Shown: positions 27,001 through 36,218 of the stretch, piece by piece
How positions within the stretch are numbered: the stretch's first letter is position 1
Layout of the letters: each line of letters begins with the position of its first letter
NCBI GenBank assembly: GCA_948437895.1
Contig: CAOJKK010000009.1
Span: 1 to 52,317, forward strand
Origin: an uncultured Clostridium sp.
GTDB lineage: Bacteria; Bacillota; Clostridia; TANB77; CAG-508
Direction: 5' to 3'
Length of the DNA: 52,317 nt
Translations under genes and position numbers: made by a program
The notes under the pieces: generated by a model
Told to the model about the DNA's origin: nothing
Databases searched by the model: none
What the model saw: only the letters and a program-made list of their open reading frames with translations

Positions 27001-27489
27001 TTATTTTTTCACATATGTTATATACTCATAATCAAAAGGATTTTCTTCGTTTTTTAGTCCTTTTTCTCTTGATACTTCTTTCCATTCTGTATCTTTAATT
27101 TCTGGGAACCAAACATCTCCCTCAAAGTCTTGATTTATTTTTGTTATATACATTTTGTTTGCGTATGGCATAAGCAATTTATATATAGTTGCTCCACCAA
27201 TTACAAAACATTCTTCATCTGTTTCTATATATTTATCTAATTTTGATATATCATCTAAAATTTCAACATTTTCATTATCTATATCCATTTGCATATCATT
27301 ACATAAAATAATATGTTTCCTGTTTGGTAATACTCTACCTAATGATTCAAATGTTCTTCTTCCCATTATTATTTTATGTCCTGATGTTATTTCTTTAAAT
27401 CTTTTTAAATCTTCTGGTAAATGCCAAATTAGTTGGTTGTCTTTTCCTATTACATTTTCATTTGCTATTGCAACTATTATTGATAACAT
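27001..27489 (-). CDS. folA: Dihydrofolate reductase
   Basis: 162 residues, normal DHFR length. It reduces dihydrofolate to tetrahydrofolate with NADPH. Visible family features are the start MLSIIVAIANENVIGKDNQLIWHLPEDL (Trp and the acidic active-site residue in LPEDLKRF), GRRTFESLGRVLPNRKHI, FVIGGATIYKLLMPYA and the C-terminal FDYEYITYVKK. It follows thyA by 14 bases, the usual thyA-folA pair: ThyA produces dihydrofolate, FolA recycles it. Confidence 0.97.
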   Translation of the reverse strand: MLSIIVAIANENVIGKDNQLIWHLPEDLKRFKEITSGHKIIMGRRTFESLGRVLPNRKHIILCNDMQMDIDNENVEILDDISKLDKYIETDEECFVIGGATIYKLLMPYANKMYITKINQDFEGDVWFPEIKDTEWKEVSREKGLKNEENPFDYEYITYVKK

Positions 27490-27503
27490 ATATATCTCTC
27501 CTT

Positions 27504-28295
27504 CTAAACTGCTACATCCATTTTTATTTTTCCTAAATGGTTGTAATCTATTAATTCTATATCTTCTGGTTTAAAATCATAAAAATCTTTTATTTCAGGG
27601 TTAATCCAAAGCTTTGGTGCTGGATATGCCTTGTCTCTTCTTGATAATTGTTCTTTCATTCCTTCAACTTGATTTTCATAAATATGAGCATTGCTAATGC
27701 AGACTGTAAGCATTCCTGGTTTTAAATTTGTAACTTGTGCAAGTAAATGAATAAATACTGCATATTGTGTTACATTAAATGGATGTCCAAGTGGTATATC
27801 ATTTGATCTTATTGTAAGCATACAATTTAGTTTTCCATCAGTTACATCCCAACAACTATTAAATACACATGGATATAGAGCTCCAGTATCTAGATGTGGT
27901 ATTTGCCATAAGTTTATTACCATTCTTCTATCTTGTGGATTTGTTTTTAATTGATGTATTAATTTATCTACTTGTTTATATTCTCTAACAACCCATCCAT
28001 ATGATGTTCCGATTGTTCCATCTTCCATTTCCCATTCATCCCAAATATGAACATTTTGTTCATGTAAATCACTTATCTTATTTGATTGTTTTTGGAATAT
28101 CCATAACAACTCTTTTACAGCAGCTTTAAATGCTACAAATTTTGTTGTTAATATTGGAAATTCTTCTTCTAAATTGAATTGTAATATTTGGTGTGGTAAT
28201 TTATATGTTGAAATACCTGTTCGATTCTGGTCATAATACCCCTTTGTTAGTATTCTTTCTACTAAATCTAAATACTGTTCATCATATTTGCTCAT
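27504..28295 (-). CDS. thyA: Thymidylate synthase family protein with variant active-site loop
   Basis: 263 residues. ThyA methylates dUMP with methylene-tetrahydrofolate. The N-terminal [25 protein letters not shown] and [11 protein letters not shown] blocks, DRRMVINLW, and the C-terminal [13 protein letters not shown] with Cys143 as nucleophile are all in order. [17 protein letters not shown] and [16 protein letters not shown] also match. The usual PCHxxxQ after the nucleophile is replaced by PCVFNSC, so the conserved His and Gln are missing. The same broad family includes dUMP/dCMP hydroxymethylases, but coupling to folA favours thymidylate synthesis. Confidence 0.9.
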   Translation of the reverse strand: MSKYDEQYLDLVERILTKGYYDQNRTGISTYKLPHQILQFNLEEEFPILTTKFVAFKAAVKELLWIFQKQSNKISDLHEQNVHIWDEWEMEDGTIGTSYGWVVREYKQVDKLIHQLKTNPQDRRMVINLWQIPHLDTGALYPCVFNSCWDVTDGKLNCMLTIRSNDIPLGHPFNVTQYAVFIHLLAQVTNLKPGMLTVCISNAHIYENQVEGMKEQLSRRDKAYPAPKLWINPEIKDFYDFKPEDIELIDYNHLGKIKMDVAV

Positions 28296-28339
28296 ATTTA
28301 ATCCTCCTTATATTTATACATCCTTTATTCTTAAAAAAA

Positions 28340-28364
28340 TAGGGCGGAAATAACTTCCGTCCTA
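28340..28364 (-). terminator. Intrinsic terminator after the coiled-coil protein gene
   Basis: A 10-bp stem TAGGACGGAA/TTCCGCCCTA with one A-C mismatch (28340-28349, 28355-28364) is followed by seven T on the minus strand. It lies between the gene at 28374 and thyA. Confidence 0.8.
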
Positions 28365-28373
28365 ATACTTTTA

Positions 28374-29231
28374 TTAGTTATTTTCTCCTCTACCTTCTGG
28401 AAGTGCTGGGACATCTAATACTACTCTTATCTTCATTACATATGATATTGTTCTTACTAATCTGCTATTTCTTATTCTTTCCCATAATGTAGGTTTAACT
28501 TCAAATCTTGTTTCTTCGATATAAGAATCCTCTTCTACTACAGGTTGTTCTACTGTTTTTTGTACTTTTTGAACCTTTTCAACTTTTTCAACTGTTTCTA
28601 CTGGTGTTGGTATACCTTTTAGAGCTTCTGCAACTTCAATTCCTATATAACTTAAAGCTTTTGATTTGTCTTCTATTCTTTCCATATCTATTTCAATATG
28701 AAGATTACTTTCAAGGTTTGAAATTCTAGCTTTTATTAATTTAACAGCATCATCATAATTTGCTGGTTTTTTAGTTTTACATTTTCCAATTATTGTTAAA
28801 GCTTCTATAACATCTTCTGACATCACATTGCTTATTTGTTTTACTCTGCTTTTCCATTCTTTGTCTTTAGATTGAACCGCTTCAAATACATCTTTTAATT
28901 CACTAGCTTTAGATATGTTGTTTTCTCTTTGTCTAATTAATTTTTCAATTTGTTTTGTGTTTTCTTCAAATTGATTTGTTGCATATTCAACTAACCCATA
29001 TGATGCTTTATAAACACTTGCTGGGAAATTCTTCTTTTTTGGATATTCAATTAAATATGTTTTTATTGAATCTATTAAATCCTTAAAATAAGCATCTTCT
29101 TCTAATTGAATAATTTGCTTTTTACTATTTGGATTTATCATTTTTTGTACTTTATCAATATTTGATAAAATTTTCTCTTCTGTAATTATCATTTTTACGT
29201 TTACTATGCCTGGTCTATGAAAAAAAAGCAT
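28374..29231 (-). CDS. Hypothetical coiled-coil protein
   Basis: 285 residues from the ATG at 29231 (AGGAGG nine bases upstream; a GTG three codons earlier is too close to the site). I do not recognise the family. The first 200 residues are charged and helical with FKDLIDSIKTYLIEYPKKK and long Lys/Glu heptad-like stretches. A low-complexity VEKVEKVQKVQK segment (about 217-230) follows. The C-terminal 40 residues, PTLWERIRNSRLVRTISYVMKIRVVLDVP, are basic and amphipathic and could bind membrane. No signal peptide. It is upstream of thyA-folA but separated from them by a terminator. Confidence 0.55.
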   Translation of the reverse strand: MLFFHRPGIVNVKMIITEEKILSNIDKVQKMINPNSKKQIIQLEEDAYFKDLIDSIKTYLIEYPKKKNFPASVYKASYGLVEYATNQFEENTKQIEKLIRQRENNISKASELKDVFEAVQSKDKEWKSRVKQISNVMSEDVIEALTIIGKCKTKKPANYDDAVKLIKARISNLESNLHIEIDMERIEDKSKALSYIGIEVAEALKGIPTPVETVEKVEKVQKVQKTVEQPVVEEDSYIEETRFEVKPTLWERIRNSRLVRTISYVMKIRVVLDVPALPEGRGENN

Positions 29232-29394
29232 TGTAAACACCCCTCCTTTGTCCTAGGTAATCTATAATTCTACAAAATGTCTAATAGGACATAGAACACT
29301 TGTAATATATTTCAGTCTTATTTTAATACATTTTAAAGTAATATGTCAATAGTCAAAAAACATTTTAATTAATTGTAACAAAATTGTAATGTTT

Positions 29395-31260
29395 CTACTT
29401 GTTTTTCTCTATTTCAGCATAACGTTTAATCTTCATTGTTGTTGTTTTTACAAACTCATCTTTCTTTATTTCTAAGTTTTTAATTGCCTTATATGAAGTT
29501 AATTTATGGTTTACTTCTTTTATTTTTTCCCAAATAATATCATGTATTTGTTCATCAGTTAAATCTTTTCCATGCTTTTCTTCAATTTCCTCATGATTTG
29601 GTATAACTTTTACAGAAATAACTAATTCTTTTTGTCCTTCTACTTCTTTTCCATATACCATACATTCCTTTATCTCTGATATGTTTCCAAGCATTAATTC
29701 TATTTCTTCAGGATATATGTTTTTACCATTTTGAGTTACTATAACATTTTTACTTCTACCTGTTATAAATAGGAAGCCGTCATCATCTAGATATCCAACA
29801 TCTCCTGAATGGAACCATCTATTTCCTTCTTCATCAACTTTTATAACTTCATCTGTTGCTTCTTTATCTTCATAATATCCAAGCATTAATGTTTCACTTT
29901 TTATTAATACTTCTCCTTCTCCATTTTCATTTGGATTATCAATTTTCAACTCTGCACATACAACAGCTTTACCTGCTGAACCTATCTTCGGTTCAAACTC
30001 TGGTGTTAATGCTGCAATTGGAGCTGTTTCTGTTAGACCATATCCTTGTAAGAAGCTTATACCTATATCTTGTACCCATTTTCCTATCTTTGCATCTATA
30101 GGAGCTGCTGCAGATACTATTATTCTGATATTTCCACCTAGATTTTCATAAATCTCGGCAAATACTTTTTTCTTTATATCTACTCCAACACTCTTTAAAG
30201 CATTTGTTACATGTATCATAGAATTTACAAGTCCTGCTTTTCCACTTTTCTCAATTGTTGCATTTATCTTTTTATATAAATTCTCTATTAATAGTGGAAC
30301 TGCAATCATTGCTGTTGGTTTTGTCTCTTTTAAGTTTGGAACTATGTATTTAAGCCCTTGACACACTGCAACTGAGCAACCATTAGCAAATGGTAGTAAG
30401 AATCCAATTGAAGATTCATATGTATGATGTAAAGGCAATACAGAGAATAGTCTATCTTTTTCAGTTAATTTTACATATGGACTTACTGCATTAACGTTTT
30501 CAGCTAAATTTCTGTTACAAAGCATAACACCTTTTGCATTTGAAGTTGTTCCAGATGTGAATATTAATACTTTGAATTCTTCTGGATCTATTTCTATTTT
30601 CATGAAAGAATCATCTCCAGATGCTATCATTTCTTTTCCTTCATTAACTACAGTATTAAATCCAACTTCTCTTCCATTTAGTTTTTCATCTGAATTCATT
30701 TGAATAAAATACTTAACTCTTGGTAAATTATCTTCTACTTTCTTAATAACCTCTTTTTTCTTTGCAGAATAAATAACTGCTGTTGCTTTTGAACGTTCTA
30801 TTACGTTTTCTATCTCATTTGCTGGTAATTCTTTATCTACTGGAACAGCAACACCTACTCCACAAAGCATAGCCATATATGACACATACCAATTGTATGT
30901 ATTTTCACCTATTATAACTATTCTCTCATCTTTAAGATTATATTTATTTGTAAGTGCAGTTCCTAATGCAATTACATCATCTGTTAATTCCCTAAAAGTA
31001 ATTTCTGTAAATGGTTCCTTTGGATTAAATTTTTCTAATATACATACATCATCTGCATATTTTTCTCTTGATCTTATAAATATTTCCTTTATTGTTTTGT
31101 AATGTGATTGTTCATAATATTTACTTTTACCTTTTTCTTCTTTTTGTTTCTTTGCTAAAGCTTCATAGTCTACTTTTACTTCATCAATGTTTTCTACATT
31201 TTTCATTTTTAGTTTTGGAAATTTAAAATCTGGTATGTTAAAATCTTTTAATATTCTCAT
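29395..31260 (-). CDS. Long-chain acyl-CoA/acyl-ACP synthetase (AMP-forming)
   Basis: 621 residues of the adenylate-forming superfamily. The P-loop-like LIFTSGTTSNAKGVML (A3) is near residue 230, GYGLTETAP (A5) near 415, the SGDVGYLDDDGFLFITGRSKN region (A7-A8) and the C-terminal Lys in TTTMKIKR (A10) are all present. It activates a fatty acid as an adenylate and passes it to a thiol. Immediately upstream on the same strand is an acyl carrier protein gene and before that a TetR regulator. The acceptor may therefore be the dedicated ACP rather than CoA; this is inference from context. Confidence 0.92.
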   Translation of the reverse strand: MRILKDFNIPDFKFPKLKMKNVENIDEVKVDYEALAKKQKEEKGKSKYYEQSHYKTIKEIFIRSREKYADDVCILEKFNPKEPFTEITFRELTDDVIALGTALTNKYNLKDERIVIIGENTYNWYVSYMAMLCGVGVAVPVDKELPANEIENVIERSKATAVIYSAKKKEVIKKVEDNLPRVKYFIQMNSDEKLNGREVGFNTVVNEGKEMIASGDDSFMKIEIDPEEFKVLIFTSGTTSNAKGVMLCNRNLAENVNAVSPYVKLTEKDRLFSVLPLHHTYESSIGFLLPFANGCSVAVCQGLKYIVPNLKETKPTAMIAVPLLIENLYKKINATIEKSGKAGLVNSMIHVTNALKSVGVDIKKKVFAEIYENLGGNIRIIVSAAAPIDAKIGKWVQDIGISFLQGYGLTETAPIAALTPEFEPKIGSAGKAVVCAELKIDNPNENGEGEVLIKSETLMLGYYEDKEATDEVIKVDEEGNRWFHSGDVGYLDDDGFLFITGRSKNVIVTQNGKNIYPEEIELMLGNISEIKECMVYGKEVEGQKELVISVKVIPNHEEIEEKHGKDLTDEQIHDIIWEKIKEVNHKLTSYKAIKNLEIKKDEFVKTTTMKIKRYAEIEKNK

Positions 31261-31300
31261 TTTATATATTCTCCTTTTTTGTATGGTTTTCCATAGAATA

Positions 31301-31317
31301 GACGACCAAAGGTCGTC
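31301..31317 (-). promoter_or_regulatory. Hairpin between acpP-like gene and the acyl ligase
   Basis: A perfect GACGACC/GGTCGTC 7-bp stem with a 3-nt loop. On the minus strand it lacks a T-run, so it is more likely a processing or attenuation hairpin that makes ligase expression lower than that of the carrier protein. Confidence 0.35.
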
Positions 31318-31379
31318 GTTATTTTAATATTTTTTATTATATATCATTTCTTTTAGTTATGCAATATTTATATTCTATA

Positions 31380-31622
31380 TTAGTTTTGATTGTTTTTTAT
31401 ATATTTAACAACATCTCCTATAGTAGCAATATTTTCTGCTTCAGAATCATCAATTTCGATATCAAATTCTTCTTCTATTTGCATTACAAACTCAACAATA
31501 TCTAAAGAGTCTGCTCCTAAATCATCAACAAAAGTAGATTCCATTTTTACATTTTCTTCAGCTACTCCTAGTTGTTCTACAACTATAGCTTTAATTTTTT
31601 CAAATATTTCTTGTTCACTCAT
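31380..31622 (-). CDS. acpP: Acyl carrier protein
   Basis: 80 residues from the ATG at 31622, chosen for the AGGAGGTGA site; the in-frame extension to 31649 would include that site. The phosphopantetheine serine is Ser39 in [11 protein letters not shown]. The acidic four-helix pattern [26 protein letters not shown] is standard. It is encoded between a TetR regulator and an acyl-ligase rather than in a fab cluster, so it may be a specialised carrier loaded by that ligase. It could equally be the housekeeping ACP of this genome. Confidence 0.93.
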   Translation of the reverse strand: MSEQEIFEKIKAIVVEQLGVAEENVKMESTFVDDLGADSLDIVEFVMQIEEEFDIEIDDSEAENIATIGDVVKYIKNNQN

Positions 31623-31703
31623 TACCTTCACCTCCTGAAAATTTACCATGCTATCTATTTTACTATTTAATATTTTAACACAATTTCTCTTTAATGTCTT
31701 TAG

Positions 31704-31717
31704 ACTGAGAGGTCAGT
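31704..31717 (-). promoter_or_regulatory. TetR-type operator candidate upstream of acpP
   Basis: ACTGA-CCTC-TCAGT (minus-strand reading) is a 14-bp inverted repeat in the 125-base gap between the TetR gene and acpP, next to a TATACT that could be a -10 element. Its size, symmetry and location suit the neighbouring TetR regulator. Confidence 0.5.
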
Positions 31718-31729
31718 ATAATGTAAAAA

Positions 31730-31755
31730 AAGAATAGACAAAAATATCTATTCTT
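31730..31755 (-). terminator. Terminator at the end of the TetR gene
   Basis: A 9-bp stem AAGAATAGA/TCTATTCTT (31747-31755 with 31730-31738), 8-nt loop, then six or more T on the minus strand. The first arm overlaps the stop codon at 31748. Confidence 0.85.
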
Positions 31756-32317
31756 TACTTATTCCTCTTATTACAGTATTTATAAACCCATCATAAACTC
31801 TTTCAACATCTACTTCTTTGTTCTTTTTTAATCGATATACAAGACTAGAACATGTTACTCCAAAAACACCAGATGCTAGTGCTTCAACATCACCATCATA
31901 AAACTCTCCATTGTCTATTCCTTCTTGAATAAATTCTTCTATGATTTTTATGTATTTAAATACAGCCTTTTTGCACTTAATATTTCTTTTTTCGCTTCCC
32001 CATATTTGAGAAAAAATAACATTTAGAAAATCTTCATATTTAACAGTAACCTTTACTTGTATTAATATAACTGCTTTTATCTTTTCTAATGCTGTTGTAC
32101 AGTTTTTGGTTTTTATTTCTATATTATTTTTAAGCAAATTTATTCCTTCTTCTAATAACAAATCAAATATATCTTCTTTTTTTGAAAAATGATAATACAA
32201 AGAACCTTTTGCCACTCCTGCAACTGCTGTAATTTCCTCTACACTTGCATTATCATATCCTTTTTCAGAAAACATCTTTATTGCCGTATTAAAAATTCTT
32301 CTTTTTGTTTTATTCAT
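31748..32317 (-). CDS. TetR/AcrR family transcriptional regulator
   Basis: 189 residues. The N-terminal helix-turn-helix is clear: IFNTAIKMFSEKGYDNASVEEITAVAGVAKGSLYYHFSKKEDIFDLL. The C-terminal ligand-binding part (about 60-189) is helical and variable, as usual. It lies upstream of acpP and an acyl ligase with a 14-bp palindrome between, resembling fatty-acid-responsive TetR regulators (FadR/DesT/FabT-like logic). That it senses acyl-CoA or fatty acid is inference. Confidence 0.92.
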   Translation of the reverse strand: MNKTKRRIFNTAIKMFSEKGYDNASVEEITAVAGVAKGSLYYHFSKKEDIFDLLLEEGINLLKNNIEIKTKNCTTALEKIKAVILIQVKVTVKYEDFLNVIFSQIWGSEKRNIKCKKAVFKYIKIIEEFIQEGIDNGEFYDGDVEALASGVFGVTCSSLVYRLKKNKEVDVERVYDGFINTVIRGISKE

Positions 32318-32357
32318 AAGTCTTACTCCATATTAACTTTTTTATCTTAGCCTTATC

Positions 32358-33429
32358 TTATATCACCACATATCCTTTTTCAGAATTTGTAAGTGTAATA
32401 CAATCTGTTTTACCTATTAATACTGTATCTTCAATTCTTATTCCATATCTTCCTGGCAAATATATTCCCGGCTCATCAGTTACTACCATATTTTCTTTTA
32501 AAAAGCTCTCATTTTTTGAGTTTATATATGGCATTTCATGTATATCCAATCCTACACCATGTCCTAATCCATGTATTAATACATAATTATTTAGTTTGAA
32601 GCTATCATCTACTCCTCTCGAAAGTGTCTTTATATTATAGTTATTTCTCATTAAGTCCAATACATTTTTTTGATTTTTCAAAACCAAATCATATACTGGT
32701 TTTATTTCTTCTAATATACATCCCATAAATATTGTTCTTGTCATATCAGAGCAATATCCTTTATATTTGCATCCCATATCTATTAGTATAGGATCTGCAT
32801 GTCTTACCTCTCTATCAGAAGGTATCCAATGTGGCATTGAAGAATTTTCTCCGAACAGCAACTATTGGGTCAAATGAAACATCGTCTGCTCCATGTGTTT
32901 TGAAATATACTTCTATTTCTAAAGCTATTTGTTTTTCTGTCATTCCTTCTTTTATATATTCAAGAAGATGCTTGAAACAATTATCTGTAATTTCACAAGC
33001 TTTTTTTATTTTTTCTATTTCTTCTTCATCTTTTATCATTCTTTGCTTCTCAATTATATTTTCAGTTTCAACCATGTTGTTTACTCTATATCTTCTTTTT
33101 AGTTTCTTATATTGTTCATATGTTACATAGTTTTCTTCAAACCCTATATTCTCGCAGAACACAAAGAAATTTTCTGCTTCTTCCTCAGATACATCTCTTA
33201 CATCTGCAACTATTATTTCATCATCTATTGTAAGGGTTCTATTGACATCTTCTAAATACATTGTGTATGTTAAGAAGATATTTTCTTTTCTTGTTATTAA
33301 TAATGTCCCTTCTGATTCTATATTTGTAAGATACCTTATATTAACAGGATTTGATACTATCATCCCTTCTAGGTTTAAACTTTTTAATTTTTCTCTTAAG
33401 GCACGTATTTTATAATTCAAAACCTCCAC
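32358..33429 (-). CDS. M24 Xaa-Pro peptidase, read through a +1 shift at CGG
   Basis: Two frames meet at CGG (32851-32853). The upstream frame has the creatinase-like N-domain (YKIRALREKLKSLNLEGMIVSNP) and goes to IEKIKKACEITDNCF. The downstream frame carries the metal site: ILIDMGCKYKGYCSDMTRT (two Asp), VLIHGLGHGVGLDIHE (His), VTDEPGIYLPG and GIRIEDTVLI (Glu). Skipping the C gives IVAV-GENSSMPHW, where the family has VASG, so the Gly is restored. 356 residues, 3n+1 bases. It cleaves peptides with Pro at the second position. The start is uncertain: GTG at 33429 or TTG at 33420, both crowded by GGTGGAGG. Confidence 0.87.
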
Positions 33430-33464
33430 CCTCTTTCTAGACCTAATTTATATTATATATATTA

Positions 33465-34211
33465 TTAATACATTCCTAATGTAAAAATCTTCATTAGTAT
33501 AGTAAACAATATACTAAATGGTACAAATGTTGTTATAACTGATGATATTACAATAAATGGTCCAAATGGTATATATGTATTTGCATTTTTCTTACTAATT
33601 ATCATAAATACAATACTTCCAATCGCTCCTATTAAAAATGCTAACACTGATATTACTACTATATTTTGTAATCCAAAATATAGTCCTAGTGCTCCCATTA
33701 ATTTTACATCACCCATTCCCATTGCTTCCTTACCTGCAATTAGTCCTCCAAGTAATGTAATAACTAAGAATATGCCTCCACCTGCAAACATTCCAATTAG
33801 CATGTTTAGTGCTATATTTATATTAGTAAATCCATATAAAAATACAAATACTAATCCTATCTCAAACATCAACAAATTTAATCTGTTTGGTATTATCTGT
33901 TCTTTCAAATCTACAACAAATGCACATAAAAGCATTGGTAATAATATCATATATTTAATCAAATCTAAATTATCATTAAATTCTGAATGGAATCCAAATT
34001 TATATAATAGCGCAATATATCCAATTACATTAACAGCTATTAATAAATAATTTGGAAGCATTATTCTTTTATATTTCAAAAAACTCTCTTTTGAAAATAT
34101 CTTTTGTTCTTTTATAAAACACCTATTGCAATAATCAATAAATTGAGCTATTAACCCTCCAATTATTGTAAATAAAACATAGTATAATATATGTACATCA
34201 TTAAAATACAT
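33465..34211 (-). CDS. Prepilin peptidase (A24 family)
   Basis: 248 residues, about seven or eight transmembrane segments. The two catalytic aspartates are in FVVDLKEQIIPN (near 100) and GMGDVKLMGALG (near 168), the latter the GxGD signature. The N-terminal methylase part with CNRC (residues about 28-31) is short, so methylation is uncertain. It starts two bases after the stop of the +1-shifted yqeG frame. Likely substrates in the window are the pilin-leader protein at 4123-5476 and perhaps the edge-cut gene at the right. Confidence 0.93.
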   Translation of the reverse strand: MYFNDVHILYYVLFTIIGGLIAQFIDYCNRCFIKEQKIFSKESFLKYKRIMLPNYLLIAVNVIGYIALLYKFGFHSEFNDNLDLIKYMILLPMLLCAFVVDLKEQIIPNRLNLLMFEIGLVFVFLYGFTNINIALNMLIGMFAGGGIFLVITLLGGLIAGKEAMGMGDVKLMGALGLYFGLQNIVVISVLAFLIGAIGSIVFMIISKKNANTYIPFGPFIVISSVITTFVPFSILFTILMKIFTLGMY

Positions 34212-34213
34212 TT

Positions 34214-34736
34214 TTATCTCTCGCTTTCTTTCTCTACCTTTTTCAAATATCTTTTTATTATGAAATTTTCTAAAGGTCTTTTTACTCTTGTTATAAATAT
34301 ATCTTTTTCACCAAGTGGTTTTGTAAGAATTGTATACATTCCCATTCTATTTCCACCGAAGAACATCTGTCATTATTTGGTCTCCTACTGCTGCAACATT
34401 TTTGGCATCTAATCTTAATAAATCAATTGCTCTTCTAAATCCTTTTTTAAAAGGTTTTTTTGCAAAATTTATATATGGCAATTCTAATTCTTTTGCAACC
34501 CTTTTTACTTTTTCTATTTTATTAGTGTTTGATAATATACACAGCTTTATGCCTTCTTCCCTTAATACATCGCACCATTCTTTTGCACCTTCTAATATTT
34601 TCAAATCGAAATCAATAAGTGTATTATCTACATCTAATAAAAGTCCTTTGATGTTATTCGTTTTTAAAAATTCTATTGTTATATCTTTTACATTGTTTAA
34701 ATATATATTAGGATAAAAAATCATCTGCCCCTCCAT
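34214..34736 (-). CDS. yqeG: YqeG-family HAD phosphatase, read through a +1 shift at CGG
   Basis: The zero frame has motif I LLDVDNTLID (near residue 36), motif II LSNTNKIEKV and a late GDQIMTDV, then hits CGG at 34356-34358 and stops three codons later. Skipping the C continues with GGNRMGMYTI, exactly the VFGGNR block of YqeG proteins. It adds about 45 residues and ends at 34214, two bases before the prepilin peptidase start. 173 residues, close to the usual 170. YqeG is a haloacid-dehalogenase phosphatase; its substrate is reported mostly as phosphatidylglycerophosphate in this family. A frameshift mutation is the alternative. Confidence 0.88.
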
Positions 34737-34820
34737 TTATGCCTATATATTATCAATATCTTTAATTAATGTCAAGATTTTGTATTCAGACAAATTCTGT
34801 CAAATTATGTATATATAACC

Positions 34821-34849
34821 TTGATTAAGTCATTTTCTTCATATATAAT
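34821..34849 (+). promoter_or_regulatory. SigA-type promoter for the MFS gene
   Basis: TTGATT (34821-34826), 17 bases, TATAAT (34844-34849), about 30 bases before the ATG at 34881. Confidence 0.7.
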
Positions 34850-34880
34850 TAGTTTAAATTATAATTAGGAGATAAAATTA

Positions 34881-36179
34881 ATGAAAGAACAAATGATAAG
34901 GAAAAATAATATGAGAATTTTCCCAATATATAAGATGTTTGCTTGGGACTTATTATTTCACTATGCAATAATATTTTTATTTTTAACTCAAGTTAAAGGT
35001 TTTACTGCATCACAGATATTGTTAGCAGATTCTTTTTATGCTATTTTCCGTGTCGCCTTCCAAATACCTTGTGTTAATATAACTGATCTATTTGGAAAAC
35101 AAAAATCATTGTTGATTGGAAATCTTTTTGTCACTCTAAGTATTTTAATGATAATTGTTGGTAATGGATTTCCTTTATTAATACTATTTAATCTAGTTCA
35201 AGCAATTGGATATAACTTAAAAGGTCTTTGTGAACCTACAATTTTATCCGATTCAGTTCCAGACTCATCATCTTCTTCTAAAATTTATGCAAGAATAAAT
35301 GGTAAAGGAAGTAGCTTATATTATATATTTGATGCAATTTCTTCTGCTACAACTGGTTTCTTATATGTAATTAACCCATATTTTCCAATGATTTTGTGCT
35401 TTTTATGCTGTGTCGCTTCAACAGTTATATCACTTGCTTTTAGCGAACCACCTGCAAATGTTAAAAATATTAAAAAGGAAAGTACAAATTTCATCTCTTA
35501 CTACAAAGATATTCTTAATACTTCAAAACAAATACTAAAATCAAACCGTTTAAAATCACTACTTCTTTTCACTTTGTTTTTTGGTGCAATCTTATCTTTC
35601 TGGGGAACATTAAGAAGCAGTATCTTAGTAGATATTGGCGTCCCCGAACAATATTTTGGAATAATTCTTGCAGTTATGCAAATAATATCTTCAATATCAT
35701 CAAGAAATCAGCACTGGTTCCATAACAAATTAAAAAACAGAGCACTTACTTGGTTCTCACTTTCTTTATCAATTGCATTTATATTAACAGGACTATTAGT
35801 AACATGTAATATTAGTTTCTCAGTATCTTTTGCTATAACAGCACTTACTATTGCTTTAGTTGGCATTATCAAAGGACCTTATTACACACTATCCGAAAAA
35901 TATTTTAATAGCTTTTCTAATCCTGAAGTTAATACAAAAATATTTGCAGTTAAATCGCTTCTTGAAAACCTAGGACGTGTTATATTATCATTCTTTGCTT
36001 CATGCTTACTTGATATAACCACTACATCTTATGCATTTATAATAATAGGTGGTACAGCTTTTGTAATATTTATATTTCTTCTAAACTCTATGAAATCTAA
36101 AGTTGGATTAAATCCAGAAGAATATCCTAAAGAAGATTTAATATTTTCAACTGAAGATATATCTAGAAAAAGCAAGTAA
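34881..36179 (+). CDS. Major facilitator superfamily transporter
   Basis: 432 residues with about twelve hydrophobic segments in two groups of six around a central polar loop (about 195-220). The first cytoplasmic loop shows NITDLFGKQKSLLIGN, the MFS motif A in degenerate form (D-x-F-G-K/R). It is one of the few plus-strand genes and sits alone between two minus-strand units with its own promoter and a bidirectional terminator. RBS AGGAG is present. Substrate cannot be told; the closest subfamily by appearance is drug/sugar-like MFS_1. Confidence 0.87.
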   Translation: MKEQMIRKNNMRIFPIYKMFAWDLLFHYAIIFLFLTQVKGFTASQILLADSFYAIFRVAFQIPCVNITDLFGKQKSLLIGNLFVTLSILMIIVGNGFPLLILFNLVQAIGYNLKGLCEPTILSDSVPDSSSSSKIYARINGKGSSLYYIFDAISSATTGFLYVINPYFPMILCFLCCVASTVISLAFSEPPANVKNIKKESTNFISYYKDILNTSKQILKSNRLKSLLLFTLFFGAILSFWGTLRSSILVDIGVPEQYFGIILAVMQIISSISSRNQHWFHNKLKNRALTWFSLSLSIAFILTGLLVTCNISFSVSFAITALTIALVGIIKGPYYTLSEKYFNSFSNPEVNTKIFAVKSLLENLGRVILSFFASCLLDITTTSYAFIIIGGTAFVIFIFLLNSMKSKVGLNPEEYPKEDLIFSTEDISRKSK

Positions 36180-36197
36180 TAAAAATTACTTGCTTTT
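36168..36197. terminator. Bidirectional terminator between the MFS gene and sleB
   Basis: A 13-bp perfect stem AAAAGCAAGTAAT with its complement and an AAAA loop gives T-runs on both strands. It serves the convergent genes ending at 36179 (+) and 36219 (-). Confidence 0.88.
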
Positions 36198-36218
36198 AAA
36201 TTATATCTTATTCACAAA

